Assembly: GCA_034506175.1 (NCBI GenBank)
Contig: JAPDQB010000011.1
Location: 62,001 to 126,000, forward strand
Direction of reading: 5' to 3'
Length of the DNA stretch: 64,000 nt
From: a candidate division KSB1 bacterium
GTDB lineage: Bacteria > Zhuqueibacterota > Zhuqueibacteria > Zhuqueibacterales > Zhuqueibacteraceae
This document shows positions 52,775 through 62,281 of this stretch, piece after piece (the first letter of the stretch is position 1; each line of letters opens with the position of its first letter). A model generated the notes under the pieces. The model worked only from the letters and a program-made list of their open reading frames with translations. It was not told where the DNA came from and did not search any database. A program made the position numbers and the translations under genes.

Positions 52775-53986
52775 ATGCCATTCACCGGGAAAAAAATTTT
52801 ATTGGGGGTGAGCGGTGGCATCGCGGCCTACAAAAGCTGTGAAGTGGTGCGCGAGCTTCGCCGGCGCGGCGCCTCGGTGCGGGTGATGATGACGGCGCGG
52901 GCCACGGAATTTGTCGCGCCGCTAACGTTCGCGGCTTTGAGCGAGCAGCCAGTCTTGACCAACATTTTTCCACAGAATCAAAGCCCGGCTTCCGGCGGGG
53001 CGATCGAGCATATCGACTGGTCGCGCTGGCCCGACGTCATCGTGCTGTGTCCAGCCACCGCCAATCTGCTCGCCAAATTGGCGAACGGTTTTGCCGACGA
53101 CCCGGTGAGCGCCACCGTCCGCGCCGCGAAGGTTCCGATTGTACTTTGTCCTGCAATGAACTCGGCGATGTGGGAAGATCCGCTGGTGCAGCGAAATGTC
53201 AGCCTGCTCAAAGAAAATGGGTATCGTTGCGTTGATCCGGAATTTGGCGCGTTAGCCACCACCGCCGAAGGAGAAGGGTGGGGCCGCCTGGCAAGATTGG
53301 AATGGGTTCTATCTGAAATTTTAGCCGCGCTGCAAAAACAAAAACCGCTGGCCGGAAAAAAAATTTTGGTGACAGCCAGCCGCACCGAAGAGTACCTTGA
53401 TCCGGTGCGCATGATCACCAATCCATCCACCGGGCGAATGGGATTTGCACTGGCAGAAGCCGGCCGCGCGTTGGGCGGGTGCGTCACACTGATCAGCGGC
53501 CCGACCAATTTGACCTCGCCCTATGGTGTCGAATTTGTGCCGGTGATTTCAGCGGCTGACATGGCCGAGGCGGCGCTCAACAATTATCCGGGCACGGATA
53601 TTCTCGTGATGGCGGCGGCGGTTTCAGATTATCGCCCGCGCGCCGTTGCAGCGGAAAAGATGAAAAAATCCACCGCGAGTTTTCAAATGGAACTCGAGCG
53701 CACCGTCGATATTCTCGCCACGCTCGCTGAGCAGAAAACCCGCGCGCTGCACATCGGCTTCGCCGTTGAGACCGAAAATGAATTGGAAAACGCCAGAGAC
53801 AAGCTGCGCCGAAAACGGCTCGATCTGATTGTGCTGAACAATCCCCGCCGTGCTGGTGCCGGTTTTGGCGTGGAAACCAATCGAGTCACGTTGATCGACC
53901 GCGAAGGCCGTGTTCAAGAATTGGAACTGATGTCCAAGCTGGCAGTGGCGTTTAAGATTTTTGAGCAGGCGTTGCAGTTACATTAA
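52775..53986 (+). CDS. coaBC: Bifunctional phosphopantothenoylcysteine decarboxylase/synthetase
   Basis: This 403-residue enzyme makes 4'-phosphopantetheine for coenzyme A. The N-terminal CoaC half has GVSGGIAAYKSCEVVRELRR, the HIDWS histidine, and PAMNSAMWEDP. The C-terminal CoaB half has TASRTEEYLDPVRMITNPST and DYRPRAVAAEKMKKS. Its ATG is three bases after the rpoZ stop, so the two are translated together. The length is usual for the fused form. Confidence 0.95.
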   Translation: MPFTGKKILLGVSGGIAAYKSCEVVRELRRRGASVRVMMTARATEFVAPLTFAALSEQPVLTNIFPQNQSPASGGAIEHIDWSRWPDVIVLCPATANLLAKLANGFADDPVSATVRAAKVPIVLCPAMNSAMWEDPLVQRNVSLLKENGYRCVDPEFGALATTAEGEGWGRLARLEWVLSEILAALQKQKPLAGKKILVTASRTEEYLDPVRMITNPSTGRMGFALAEAGRALGGCVTLISGPTNLTSPYGVEFVPVISAADMAEAALNNYPGTDILVMAAAVSDYRPRAVAAEKMKKSTASFQMELERTVDILATLAEQKTRALHIGFAVETENELENARDKLRRKRLDLIVLNNPRRAGAGFGVETNRVTLIDREGRVQELELMSKLAVAFKIFEQALQLH

Positions 53987-53997
53987 TGCCCCTTCGA

Positions 53998-54121
53998 TGG
54001 ATTTTAAGATTGTAGGTAAAATTACCGGCATGGCACGATGCACAAAGCCGAAATTCATTGGTATGAGGCACATGGTATAGGAAAAAGGGAGTTCAAAATT
54101 AAACTTCCTTTACTTGATTAG
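53998..54121 (+). pseudogene. Remnant of a small gene ending AEIHWYEAHGIG
   Basis: An ATG at 53998 reads MDFKIVGKITG and then runs into another frame. From 54038 the adjacent frame reads MHKAEIHWYEAHGIGKREF followed by KIKLPLLD and a stop at 54121. I recall a family of small hypothetical proteins that open with a similar 'xIxGxI' stretch and end in AELHWYEAHGIGRKEFKIK; here the middle is missing. This is consistent with a deletion and a frameshift. The family memory is moderate, without a database check. Confidence 0.45.
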
Positions 54122-54123
54122 CC

Positions 54124-54252
54124 ATGAGAAAGCAAATCAATTCAACGCCGCGCTATGCAGTTTGCATCAACAACGAGAACTGTAAAGCTTCGCTTGAAAT
54201 GCAGAAAAAGCCCTTTTTACAGGCACCGAACATGCACAACCTCCGTCGCTGA
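54124..54252 (+). pseudogene. Truncated partner small gene, RYAVCINNENCKASLE
   Basis: A 42-codon frame reads MRKQINSTPRYAVCINNENC followed by KASLEMQKK, after which the sequence is not protein-like. The start resembles small proteins of the form YVVCINNEGYEASLELRKIY, which go on for about 40 more residues. It begins three bases after the preceding remnant, so the two were probably a two-gene unit of toxin-antitoxin size, now decayed. Confidence 0.4.
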
Positions 54253-54273
54253 ATAAATCTTCGCGCCGGACAC

Positions 54274-55698
54274 GTGCAAGAAGTCATAAACAACATGCCA
54301 CGCAAAGATAGCAGCGCCGGAAACGGCAACGTGGTGACTTCCGATCAGATCATCGATCGATTGCCACCACAGGATATCAACGCTGAAGTCGCGGTGTTGG
54401 GCGCCATGCTGCAAGAGAGCAACGCCGCCAGCAAAGCGTTTGAAATCCTCGAAGATTGGTGCTTTTACAAAAGCGACCATCAACACATTTTTCAAGCGAT
54501 GGCCGCGCTTTTCGAGCACAACGAGCCGCTCGATGTGCTGACCGTCGGCGCCGAGCTGCAGCGTCGCGGCCAGCTCGATGCGGTTGGCGGCAATTATTAT
54601 TTGACCGAGCTGGTGGCGCGCGTGCCCTCCGCCGCAAACGTTGAATATCATGCGCGCATCGTGCTTGAAAAGGCGATTCTGCGGCGCTTGATCGGCGTTG
54701 CCACCGAAATCACCACCGAGGCTTTTGAAGAACAGGAACGCGTCGATGATATTTTGGATAAAGCCGAGCAACGCATCTTCAGCCTTTCCGAGCGCCGTTT
54801 GCGCCGCGGCTTTGAGTTCATTAACCCGATTCTGCACAAAACTTTTGACACCATCGAGGCGTATCATCAGCGGCGCGGCGCGGTGACTGGCGTGCCGACT
54901 GGTTTCACCGAATTGGACGAGATGACCTCGGGTTTGCAAAAATCGGATTTGATCATCGTCGCCGGCCGGCCGTCGATGGGCAAAACCGCGTTCTGCTTGA
55001 ACATCGCACGCAACGCGGCGGTCGATCACAAAATCGGCGTCGGTATTTTCTCATTGGAAATGGCAAACTATCAGCTCGCGCTGCGCTTGCTGTGCAGCGA
55101 AGCGCGGGTGAATTCACACGCGGTGCGGACCGGCAGATTGCCGCGCGAGCAATTTTCCAAGCTGGCACTGGCGGTCGGCAAGCTGGCGGAAGCGCCAATT
55201 TACATCGACGACACCCCGGCGCTGACCGTCATGGAAATCCGTGCCAAAGCCCGCCGCCTGGTCGCGGAAAAAAAAGTCGGCTTGTTCATCGTCGATTATC
55301 TCCAACTCGTTCGCGGCCCGCGCACAGCCGAAAGCCGTCAGATCGAAATCTCGATGATCTCGCAGTCCTTGAAAGCACTGGCGAAAGAGCTGGATGTGCC
55401 GGTCATCGCCCTCTCGCAATTGTCCCGTGCCGTGGAACAGCGGGGAGGGGATCGCCGCCCGATTCTTTCGGATCTGCGCGAGTCGGGCGCCATCGAGCAA
55501 GACGCCGACGTGGTGCTCTTCATTTATCGCCCGGAAGTTTACGACCGCGTCGAATTTGAAGGCATCAGCGAGATCATCATCGGCAAGCAGCGCAACGGCC
55601 CGACCGGCACCGCGAAAGTCATGTTCCTGAAAGATTATGTTTTGTTCGCCAATTTGGAAAAAGGCCGCGCTGATTCGCCGCTTGAAACACCGTTTTGA
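54274..55698 (+). CDS. dnaB: Replicative DNA helicase DnaB
   Basis: This 474-residue helicase unwinds DNA at the replication fork. The N-terminal helical domain begins LPPQDINAEVAVLGAMLQE, the linker follows, and the RecA-like motor domain has Walker A GRPSMGKTAFCLN, LFIVDYLQLV as Walker B, SQLSRAVEQR and DLRESGAIEQDADV near the end. The start may be GTG 54274 or ATG 54295; neither has a clear binding site. No intein is present. It is not in an obvious operon with its neighbours. Confidence 0.96.
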   Translation: MQEVINNMPRKDSSAGNGNVVTSDQIIDRLPPQDINAEVAVLGAMLQESNAASKAFEILEDWCFYKSDHQHIFQAMAALFEHNEPLDVLTVGAELQRRGQLDAVGGNYYLTELVARVPSAANVEYHARIVLEKAILRRLIGVATEITTEAFEEQERVDDILDKAEQRIFSLSERRLRRGFEFINPILHKTFDTIEAYHQRRGAVTGVPTGFTELDEMTSGLQKSDLIIVAGRPSMGKTAFCLNIARNAAVDHKIGVGIFSLEMANYQLALRLLCSEARVNSHAVRTGRLPREQFSKLALAVGKLAEAPIYIDDTPALTVMEIRAKARRLVAEKKVGLFIVDYLQLVRGPRTAESRQIEISMISQSLKALAKELDVPVIALSQLSRAVEQRGGDRRPILSDLRESGAIEQDADVVLFIYRPEVYDRVEFEGISEIIIGKQRNGPTGTAKVMFLKDYVLFANLEKGRADSPLETPF

Positions 55699-55809
55699 GG
55701 CGGCCTTGTTCATAAACGTTTGTAAAGCATCGCCCGCAGGGACTACGTCCGTAGGATGGCGCGGCGCATAGTTCGTCAACTTTGTTAATGCTCCGGGGAG
55801 AGCTGTGCC

Positions 55810-57987
55810 ATGGATACAAAAGATTATGAAAAAACTTTTCGCTGGATTGTGCGCAAGCTGCGGCGATACAGTCATCACACGGTCGATATCGATTTGTTGA
55901 CGCGCGCGTATCATTTTGCCGAGGAGGCGCATAGAGATCAACTCCGCAAATCGGGTGCGCCGTATTTCGAGCATTGCCTCGAGGTCGCCAAAATTCTCTG
56001 CGACCTTCGCCTGGATTATTTCACCATCGCCGGCGGCTTGTTGCACGACGTGGTGGAAGACACCGGCGTCAAGATTACCGAAGTCGAAGAAAAGTTTGGC
56101 CGCGATATTGCGGTTTTGGTGGACGGCGTCACCAAAATCTCCGAGTTGAAATTCGACAGCCTCGAAGCGCGGCAGGCGGAAAATTTCCGCAAGATGCTGT
56201 TGTCGATGGTGAAAGACATCCGTGTCATTTTGATCAAATTTGCCGACCGGCTGCACAACATGCGCACCATCGAATATTTACCGGAAAAGAAACGCCTGCG
56301 CATCGCCATTGAAACCCGCGACGTCTATGCGCCGTTGGCGCATCGTCTTGGCATTGCCAAAATCCGGTGGGAGCTTGAAGATTTGGCGCTGAAAACGCTG
56401 TCGCCCAAAACCTACTGGGAATTGGTGCAGAAGATCGCTGAAAAACGTGAAGAGCGTGAGGCCTACATTCGGCGGGTGACAACGCCGATACGAAAAGAGC
56501 TCAAACAAGCCGGCGTCATCGCCAAAATCACCGGCCGACCGAAGCATTTTTTCAGCATCTACCAAAAGATGTTGCGCCAGGAAAAAACATTCGAGGAAGT
56601 TTATGATCTTTCAGCGATTCGCATCATCACCAAACGGGTTGAAGAGTGCTATTTCGCCCTCGGCATCGTGCACAGCCTGTTTACGCCGATTCAGGAACGT
56701 TTTAAAGATTATATCGCAACACCCAAATCCAACATGTATCAATCGCTGCACACCACGGTGATCGGGCCGGGCGGCAAAATGATCGAGATTCAGATTCGCA
56801 CCGAAGATATGCACCGCACGGCAGAGGAGGGCATTGCCGCGCACTGGCGGTATAAGGAAGGCAACCAGAAAAATGACGAGCTTGACGAGCATCTGGTGTG
56901 GCTGCGGCAGATGATCGATTGGCAATACGACACCAGCGATCCGCAGGAGTTCATGGAGAACCTGCGCATCGACTTGTTTCAAGAGGAAGTTTTTGTTTTT
57001 ACACCAAAAGGCGATCTGATCAAATTGCCGGTCGGCAGCACGCCGGTTGATTTTGCCTTTGCGGTGCATACCAAGATCGGCATGCATTGCCTCGGCGCCA
57101 AAGTCAACGGCAAGATTGTCCCGCTCAATCACAAGCTGCACAGCGGCGATTCCATCGAGATCATCACCGGCGCCAATCAAAAGCCGAATCCGGATTGGAT
57201 TAAATTCGTCCGTACCTCCAAGGCCCGCTCCAAAATCAAAAAATGGATCAAAGAATCCATGCTGGAGCAAAGCCAGAAGCTGGGTGAAGAAATTTTGAAC
57301 CGGCAATTCAAACAGTTGCACCTCAAGAAGGATGAAGTCGATCTCAAATCCATTGCGCAGAGTTTTGGCTTGGGCGAGGCAGCCGATCTTTTCAGCGCCG
57401 TCGGCCGCGGCGATCTTTCGCCCCAGCAGATCATCAATCGCCTTTCTCCGGAAAAACACCAGCCTGAACGAAAAGAGGAAAATTTCATCAAGAAATTTCT
57501 CAATCGCGCGCGCGGTTCGGCCAGGGGAGTGCGGGTTCAGGGCATTGATAATCTGCTGATCCACTTCGGCAAATGCTGCCAGCCGGTGCCGGGAGATCGC
57601 ATTCTCGGCTTCGTGACGCAAGGCCAGGGCGTGGTGATTCATCGCAGCGATTGCAAAAATATTCTCAAGCTGATGGAGAATCCGGAGCGCAACATCGAGG
57701 TGGAATGGGATGTCGAGCAAAACAAGCGGTTCATGGTTCGTCTGCACATGCTCGGCGAAGATCGCAAGAATTTTCTGCGTGATGTGAGCGAGTCGATCTC
57801 GCAAACCGACACCAACATCGTGAGCGTCGAAATGCGCGCGCAGGATTCGCTGGTGCACAGCAATATCATCATCGAAGTCGAAAACTTGCAGCATTTAACC
57901 CGCGTGATCAATAAAATCAGCAAGGTCAACGGCGTGATCAATGTCGAGCGGCTTGACGGAACCGGCGAGCCGGTTGCCGATCATTAA
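55810..57987 (+). CDS. Bifunctional (p)ppGpp synthetase/hydrolase
   Basis: This 725-residue RelA/SpoT homolog makes and degrades the alarmone ppGpp. The hydrolase HD domain has HCLEVAKIL and LLHDVVEDTG, both intact. The synthetase has RFKDYIATPKSNMYQSLHTT; the RxKD form is typical of bifunctional enzymes. The TGS domain (EVFVFTPKGDLIKLPVGST) and a C-terminal ACT domain follow. No other RelA/SpoT paralog is in the window. GGGAG precedes the ATG. It may cooperate with rpoZ upstream. Confidence 0.94.
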   Translation: MDTKDYEKTFRWIVRKLRRYSHHTVDIDLLTRAYHFAEEAHRDQLRKSGAPYFEHCLEVAKILCDLRLDYFTIAGGLLHDVVEDTGVKITEVEEKFGRDIAVLVDGVTKISELKFDSLEARQAENFRKMLLSMVKDIRVILIKFADRLHNMRTIEYLPEKKRLRIAIETRDVYAPLAHRLGIAKIRWELEDLALKTLSPKTYWELVQKIAEKREEREAYIRRVTTPIRKELKQAGVIAKITGRPKHFFSIYQKMLRQEKTFEEVYDLSAIRIITKRVEECYFALGIVHSLFTPIQERFKDYIATPKSNMYQSLHTTVIGPGGKMIEIQIRTEDMHRTAEEGIAAHWRYKEGNQKNDELDEHLVWLRQMIDWQYDTSDPQEFMENLRIDLFQEEVFVFTPKGDLIKLPVGSTPVDFAFAVHTKIGMHCLGAKVNGKIVPLNHKLHSGDSIEIITGANQKPNPDWIKFVRTSKARSKIKKWIKESMLEQSQKLGEEILNRQFKQLHLKKDEVDLKSIAQSFGLGEAADLFSAVGRGDLSPQQIINRLSPEKHQPERKEENFIKKFLNRARGSARGVRVQGIDNLLIHFGKCCQPVPGDRILGFVTQGQGVVIHRSDCKNILKLMENPERNIEVEWDVEQNKRFMVRLHMLGEDRKNFLRDVSESISQTDTNIVSVEMRAQDSLVHSNIIIEVENLQHLTRVINKISKVNGVINVERLDGTGEPVADH

Positions 57988-58035
57988 CTCGCGCCTTCTC
58001 CGATTTTGGACTAACGCAAACTGAGGAGTGATTGT

Positions 58036-58461
58036 ATGAAAAGCACGATCACAAAAAAAGATGTCGCCAAACGAACCGCTAAAATCGTTGGCGAAAAAAT
58101 TTATCTCACCGAAAAAATAGTGGACGGCGTCTTCACGGCGCTGCGCGAATTTATGGAAGCGGCCAATCCCGAAGTCCGCATCGAAATTCGGGATTTCGGC
58201 GTGTTTGAAGTGAAAACGACGAAGCCGAAACCGAAAGCACGCAATCCCAAAACCGGCGAGATTATTTACGTGCCGGCTCGACGTAAAACTCATTTCAAAG
58301 CTGGAAAAATGTTGAAAGAAGTGTTGAAGCAGCCGTTGACCGACATCAAGCCGCGCCCCGACATCATGGAAGGTTTGGACGACGACGAGTGGCAGGAAGA
58401 GTGGGACGAAGAGGCGGGGATAACCGCGCCAAAGGCGCCGGAAAGCGCGGCGCAAAATTAA
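58036..58461 (+). CDS. HU/IHF-family protein with acidic tail
   Basis: This 141-residue protein has the HU/IHF core (TKKDVAKRTAKIVGEKI, IEIRDFGVFEVKTTKPKPKA, RNPKTGEIIYVPARRKTHFK AGK) and a C-terminal extension of about 40 residues rich in Asp and Glu (GLDDDEWQEEWDEEAG). The acidic tail could weaken DNA binding or bind partners. It is distinct from the short HU at 40373. GAGGAG precedes the ATG. Confidence 0.92.
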   Translation: MKSTITKKDVAKRTAKIVGEKIYLTEKIVDGVFTALREFMEAANPEVRIEIRDFGVFEVKTTKPKPKARNPKTGEIIYVPARRKTHFKAGKMLKEVLKQPLTDIKPRPDIMEGLDDDEWQEEWDEEAGITAPKAPESAAQN

Positions 58462-58508
58462 TCCCAGTGCCATTCGACGCTTTGGACACGCCTCGTCAAG
58501 AAAGCAAC

Positions 58509-58967
58509 ATGACGCCGCCGGCAGGTCTTGCCGGCCGTATTTTGGCCGTTGACTTCGGCTTGAAACGAGCCGGCTTGGCGATCAGCGATCCGATGCAAAT
58601 TATCGCAACGGGCTTGGAGACCCTGCAATACAAATCCCGCCGGGCGTTGGTGCAGCGCCTCGTCGCCATAATTCGCGAAAATGAAGTCGTTCGCCTGGTG
58701 ATTGGGCTGCCGCGCCACATGGATGGCAGCGAAGGCGAGATGGCGAAACAGGCGCGTGACTTGATGCGTGAAATCGAGGCGCGGGTGTCGATCCCAATCG
58801 TAGCTTGGGACGAACGCCTGTCTTCGGTGCAAGCCGAACGCGCGCTGCGTGAAATGGGCATCTCGTCGCGCACAACCAGACGCGGCGGGGTTGATCGCAT
58901 GGCGGCAGTTTTTATTTTGCAGAGCTACCTTGATAGTTTGAAACGAATGCACCTGAAGACAAATTGA
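58509..58967 (+). CDS. ruvX: Holliday junction resolvase-like RuvX (YqgF)
   Basis: This 152-residue protein is the YqgF/RuvX family nuclease fold, active in pre-16S rRNA processing and possibly in recombination. The motifs are ILAVDFGLKRAGLAISD, VIGLPRHMDGSEGEMA and WDERLSSVQAERAL; the catalytic Asp in VDFG and Glu in DERLSS are present. The start at ATG 58509 gives the usual length; the frame reaches 58389 inside the HU gene. Confidence 0.92.
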   Translation: MTPPAGLAGRILAVDFGLKRAGLAISDPMQIIATGLETLQYKSRRALVQRLVAIIRENEVVRLVIGLPRHMDGSEGEMAKQARDLMREIEARVSIPIVAWDERLSSVQAERALREMGISSRTTRRGGVDRMAAVFILQSYLDSLKRMHLKTN

Positions 58968-58991
58968 AAATTTAGAATTGGTTGAACTACC

Positions 58992-60002
58992 ATGGAAAAG
59001 GTAAGGGTCGCCATCATCGGCGCGGGATGGATCGCCCAGGTGGCGCATATTCCGGTCTGGAAAAAATTAGAGAACGTGGAGCTGGTCGCTGTTTGTGACA
59101 CGGTTAAAACGCGCGCCAAAGCCGTCGCGGAAAGATACAAAATCCCCCAGTTTTTCACGCGCGACGAAGATTTGCTCAAGCGCGATGACATCGACGCGGT
59201 CGACATTTGCGTGCCGACCAATCTGCACGAACGTCTGTCGATTGATTCGCTGTCTGCCGGCAAGCATGTGTTGGTTGAAAAGCCGATGAGCCGCACAGTC
59301 GAAGAAGGTGAGAGAATGGTGCGCGCCGCCCGCCAGCACAAGCGCCATTTGATGGTGGCGATGAACGTGCGGTTTCGTTACGATGCCGCCAATCTCAGAT
59401 CGTTTATCGACGGCGGCGAGCTGGGCGAAGTTTTTTACACGAAAGCCGGCTGGTTGCGCCGTCAAAAAAAATGGTCTGAGCACGCCTGGCTGTTCCAGAA
59501 AAAAATTTCCGGCGGCGGTGTGTTGATGGATCTCGGCGTGCAAATGCTCGACATGGCACTCTGGCTGCTTGGCAACAAAAAAGCCAAAAGTGTGAAAGCC
59601 GCGACCTACAGCCACACGGCCAAACTGGAAGTCGAGGATACCGCCGTTGCGCTGGTGCATTTTGAAAATGGCATGACGCTCAATCTCGAAACGAGCTGGA
59701 CTTTTTTGCGCGAAGAAGATCTTTTCTATACGAATCTGCTGGGAACCCGCGGCGATGCGCAGCTCAATCCGTTGCGCCTCACCAAGGAAATGCACGGCAA
59801 CCTCGTCAATCTCACGCCGAGCAAGCCTGAAACCCCGACGAATCTCTACAAAAATTCCTACGAAAACGAGCTACGGCATTTCGTTAATTCTTTACGCGAC
59901 GGCTCGCCCATGCTTTCCAGCGGTGAAGAAAGCCTCGAGCGCATGCGTCTCATCGAGGCAATGTACGAATCAGCCCAGCGTGGAAAAGAGGTTGCCCTGT
60001 GA
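58992..60002 (+). CDS. Gfo/Idh/MocA-family oxidoreductase
   Basis: This 336-residue NAD(P)-dependent oxidoreductase has the Rossmann motif IGAGWIAQVAHIP, the VEKPM motif with the conserved Lys, and a C-terminal alpha/beta domain. Substrates of this family are sugars, inositol or cyclitols; none is indicated here. The stop shares one base with the start of lnt, so the two are coupled. Confidence 0.9.
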   Translation: MEKVRVAIIGAGWIAQVAHIPVWKKLENVELVAVCDTVKTRAKAVAERYKIPQFFTRDEDLLKRDDIDAVDICVPTNLHERLSIDSLSAGKHVLVEKPMSRTVEEGERMVRAARQHKRHLMVAMNVRFRYDAANLRSFIDGGELGEVFYTKAGWLRRQKKWSEHAWLFQKKISGGGVLMDLGVQMLDMALWLLGNKKAKSVKAATYSHTAKLEVEDTAVALVHFENGMTLNLETSWTFLREEDLFYTNLLGTRGDAQLNPLRLTKEMHGNLVNLTPSKPETPTNLYKNSYENELRHFVNSLRDGSPMLSSGEESLERMRLIEAMYESAQRGKEVAL

Positions 60003-61597
60003 TGCGACGGAATTTAGGCTTGACATTGCTCTCGGCTTTTGCCTTGACCTTCGCGTTTCCGCCCTTCAAACTCGGCTTTTTAGCCTATTGGGCCGTGATT
60101 CCCTTTTTGATGCTTTTGGAAAATAAAAATACCGGCGAGGCGTTTCGATGGGGTTATCTGCTCGGCTTGATCTTTAGTATCGCGACCTTGTATTGGATAA
60201 GCTGGACGACGCTTCCCGGCGCCATCTCGACCATTCTGGTGCACCCACTTTATTACGCGCTCTTCGCCATTCTCATCCTGCCGATGCGGCGCTTGTGGCC
60301 GAGCGGTTATTTGCTGGCGGTGCCTTTTGTTTGGACCGCGATTGAATATCTCAAATCCATCGGCGATCTCGGCTTCCCATGGCTGACGCTGGGTTACACG
60401 CAAACGTATTATCTGCGTTTGATTCAATACGCCTCCTTCACCAGCGTTTACGGCGTGTCGTTTTGGATTGTGAGTCTCAATGTCTTGTTGCTCGCCTTGT
60501 GGCGCTTTCGGGAAAATAAGCGTTGGGTGATTGGTTTGTCCTTCATTTTAATTTTGTTCTTTGTCACGCCTTATTTATACAGTCTCGCGGTTATGCCGCA
60601 CACGGAAGAACCGAAAGAGCAAATTCGTATCGGCATGGTACAAGGCAATGTCGACCCCTATCAAAAATGGGAAAAAGATTTCGTCGAAGAAAATTTCAGA
60701 ATCTTCGAATCGCTTTCACGCCGGACGGCGCCAAACAGACCGGAGGTCGTTATTTGGCCTGAGACCGCGACACCGACTTGGCTGTTACATCGTCCCGAAC
60801 ATTTAAACCGCGTGCGTGCACTGGCCGCCGAGATTGGCGCGCCAATTTTGACGGGAATTCCCGACTATGTCTTTCTCAACGACAAAGATTATCGCACTTT
60901 TAATTCCGCGGCGCTGATTTATGGCGATAAACGGGAAATTCCAACGTATGCCAAGAGGCATTTGGTGCCCTTTGGCGAGCGAGTCCCTTTCGAGGACGAT
61001 ATTCCTTTTTTCAAAGATTGGCTCGCCAAATTGGAGATGGGGGAAGGGAACTGGTCGCCTGGTTCGGAAATTAAACTGTTTGAGCTGAGCGGAACGATGG
61101 CTAATGGCCAAAATTCCTCAGTGAAGCAACTCGCTGCCATCATCTGTTTTGAATCCATCTTTCCCGAAGAAGTGGCAGCGTTCGTGCGCCGAGGTGCCGA
61201 TTTGCTGGTGGTGATCACCAACGATGCCTGGTTTGGCCGTCCGGATGTGCCTTTTTGGTTGAGCGGCGGCATTTATCAACATGCGCAAATCGCCATTTTT
61301 CGCGCCATCGAGAATCGCATCAGCATTGCGCGCTGCGCCAATACCGGCATGACCATGACGATTGACCCTTACGGTCGAACCCGCAAATATGCACCGCTTT
61401 TTGCCGAAGCCGTGCTCGAAGATGGGCTGCCATTGCGGCACGAAACCACGTTTTTTACTCGGCACGGCCACGTCTTTGCTCATTCTATTTCAATTGTCGC
61501 GCTTGCCTGTGTGGCTGTGGCGAGGTTGCGCGCCAAGCCTGGCCAGGCGCAGCCGCCGATCACGATCAAATCCAAACGTCGTGTCTCGCGATCATAA
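60002..61597 (+). CDS. lnt: Apolipoprotein N-acyltransferase
   Basis: This 531-residue membrane enzyme adds the third acyl chain to lipoproteins. The N-terminal half has about six helices. The periplasmic nitrilase-like domain has the Glu of VIWPETATP, the Lys of YAKRHLVPFGE and the nucleophilic Cys of AIICFESIFPEE. A last helix ends it. The ATG at 60002 overlaps the previous stop by one base. The bamD lipoprotein is two genes away. Confidence 0.94.
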   Translation: MRRNLGLTLLSAFALTFAFPPFKLGFLAYWAVIPFLMLLENKNTGEAFRWGYLLGLIFSIATLYWISWTTLPGAISTILVHPLYYALFAILILPMRRLWPSGYLLAVPFVWTAIEYLKSIGDLGFPWLTLGYTQTYYLRLIQYASFTSVYGVSFWIVSLNVLLLALWRFRENKRWVIGLSFILILFFVTPYLYSLAVMPHTEEPKEQIRIGMVQGNVDPYQKWEKDFVEENFRIFESLSRRTAPNRPEVVIWPETATPTWLLHRPEHLNRVRALAAEIGAPILTGIPDYVFLNDKDYRTFNSAALIYGDKREIPTYAKRHLVPFGERVPFEDDIPFFKDWLAKLEMGEGNWSPGSEIKLFELSGTMANGQNSSVKQLAAIICFESIFPEEVAAFVRRGADLLVVITNDAWFGRPDVPFWLSGGIYQHAQIAIFRAIENRISIARCANTGMTMTIDPYGRTRKYAPLFAEAVLEDGLPLRHETTFFTRHGHVFAHSISIVALACVAVARLRAKPGQAQPPITIKSKRRVSRS

Positions 61598-62216
61598 ACA
61601 AAATTTTTCGATGCTGATGTTGGTTCTGGCGCCGGGCGTGATGTTTGCGCAAATTCCGAGAACCAATTTGGAAATGATCTTGCAGCTTTTCGACCGTGCC
61701 GCGACACACGCTGCCGCTGAAATTTCTCGAAACGGCGAATCAGCGGTTTGGATCAAGTCGCCAGCAGATGCAAAACCGGAAGAACGATTTCTGGCCAGCC
61801 GTTTGGTTACAGTTTTTACCGATTCGCTGCGGTGGCCGGTTTTTACCGAACCGGTTGATACGCTGAATGCGAAGATTTTAACGTACCGATTGGCCCATTG
61901 TGAAATCGCCTATCGGCCGCTGCCGCGACGACGCTTTTGGCAAAAAGCGCGCTGGCAGCGTACGGCGAATGTCCTCGTCGAGCTTGGTGCTCAAAACGCT
62001 TCGACGCGGCAGATCGGCTTTCAGAAAATTTTTTCGGAAAGTGCCTCAGATACGCTGGCAACAAAAACCTTGCTGCATCTCGAAGATCAAAATCTCTTGT
62101 TTACGATAGGGAGGAGGGAAAATCGTGAGGAAAGCTCCGGCTGGCTCGAGCCAATTCTGATCACCTCGGCGACCGGCGTGGTCATTTATCTCTTTTACTC
62201 GTTGCGCAGCCGCTAA
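61581..62216 (+). CDS. Secreted protein of unknown function between lnt and bamD
   Basis: I recognise no family in this protein of about 211 residues. With the GTG at 61581 it has a signal peptide (hydrophobic LMLVLAPGVMFAQ), with ATG 61611 a shorter one. The domain is alpha/beta, with several conserved-looking aromatic residues, and a C-terminal hydrophobic helix (LITSATGVVIYLFYSL) that would anchor it. It overlaps the lnt end by 17 bases and precedes bamD, so it is probably an envelope protein. Confidence 0.6.
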   Translation: MSRDHKQNFSMLMLVLAPGVMFAQIPRTNLEMILQLFDRAATHAAAEISRNGESAVWIKSPADAKPEERFLASRLVTVFTDSLRWPVFTEPVDTLNAKILTYRLAHCEIAYRPLPRRRFWQKARWQRTANVLVELGAQNASTRQIGFQKIFSESASDTLATKTLLHLEDQNLLFTIGRRENREESSGWLEPILITSATGVVIYLFYSLRSR

Positions 62217-62281
62217 GATCACTCAGATGGCTTGAAGGTTCATAAAAAATGGAGTGTGGTATTCACATGGAAGTTCGTTGC

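Noticed and set aside
53987-54273. tRNA or other structured RNA in the gap before dnaB
   Set aside because: No cloverleaf or long stem was seen; the sequence is better explained by two small protein remnants.
56611-57894. 427-codon minus-strand frame opposite the RelA/SpoT gene
   Set aside because: Antisense shadow without domains.
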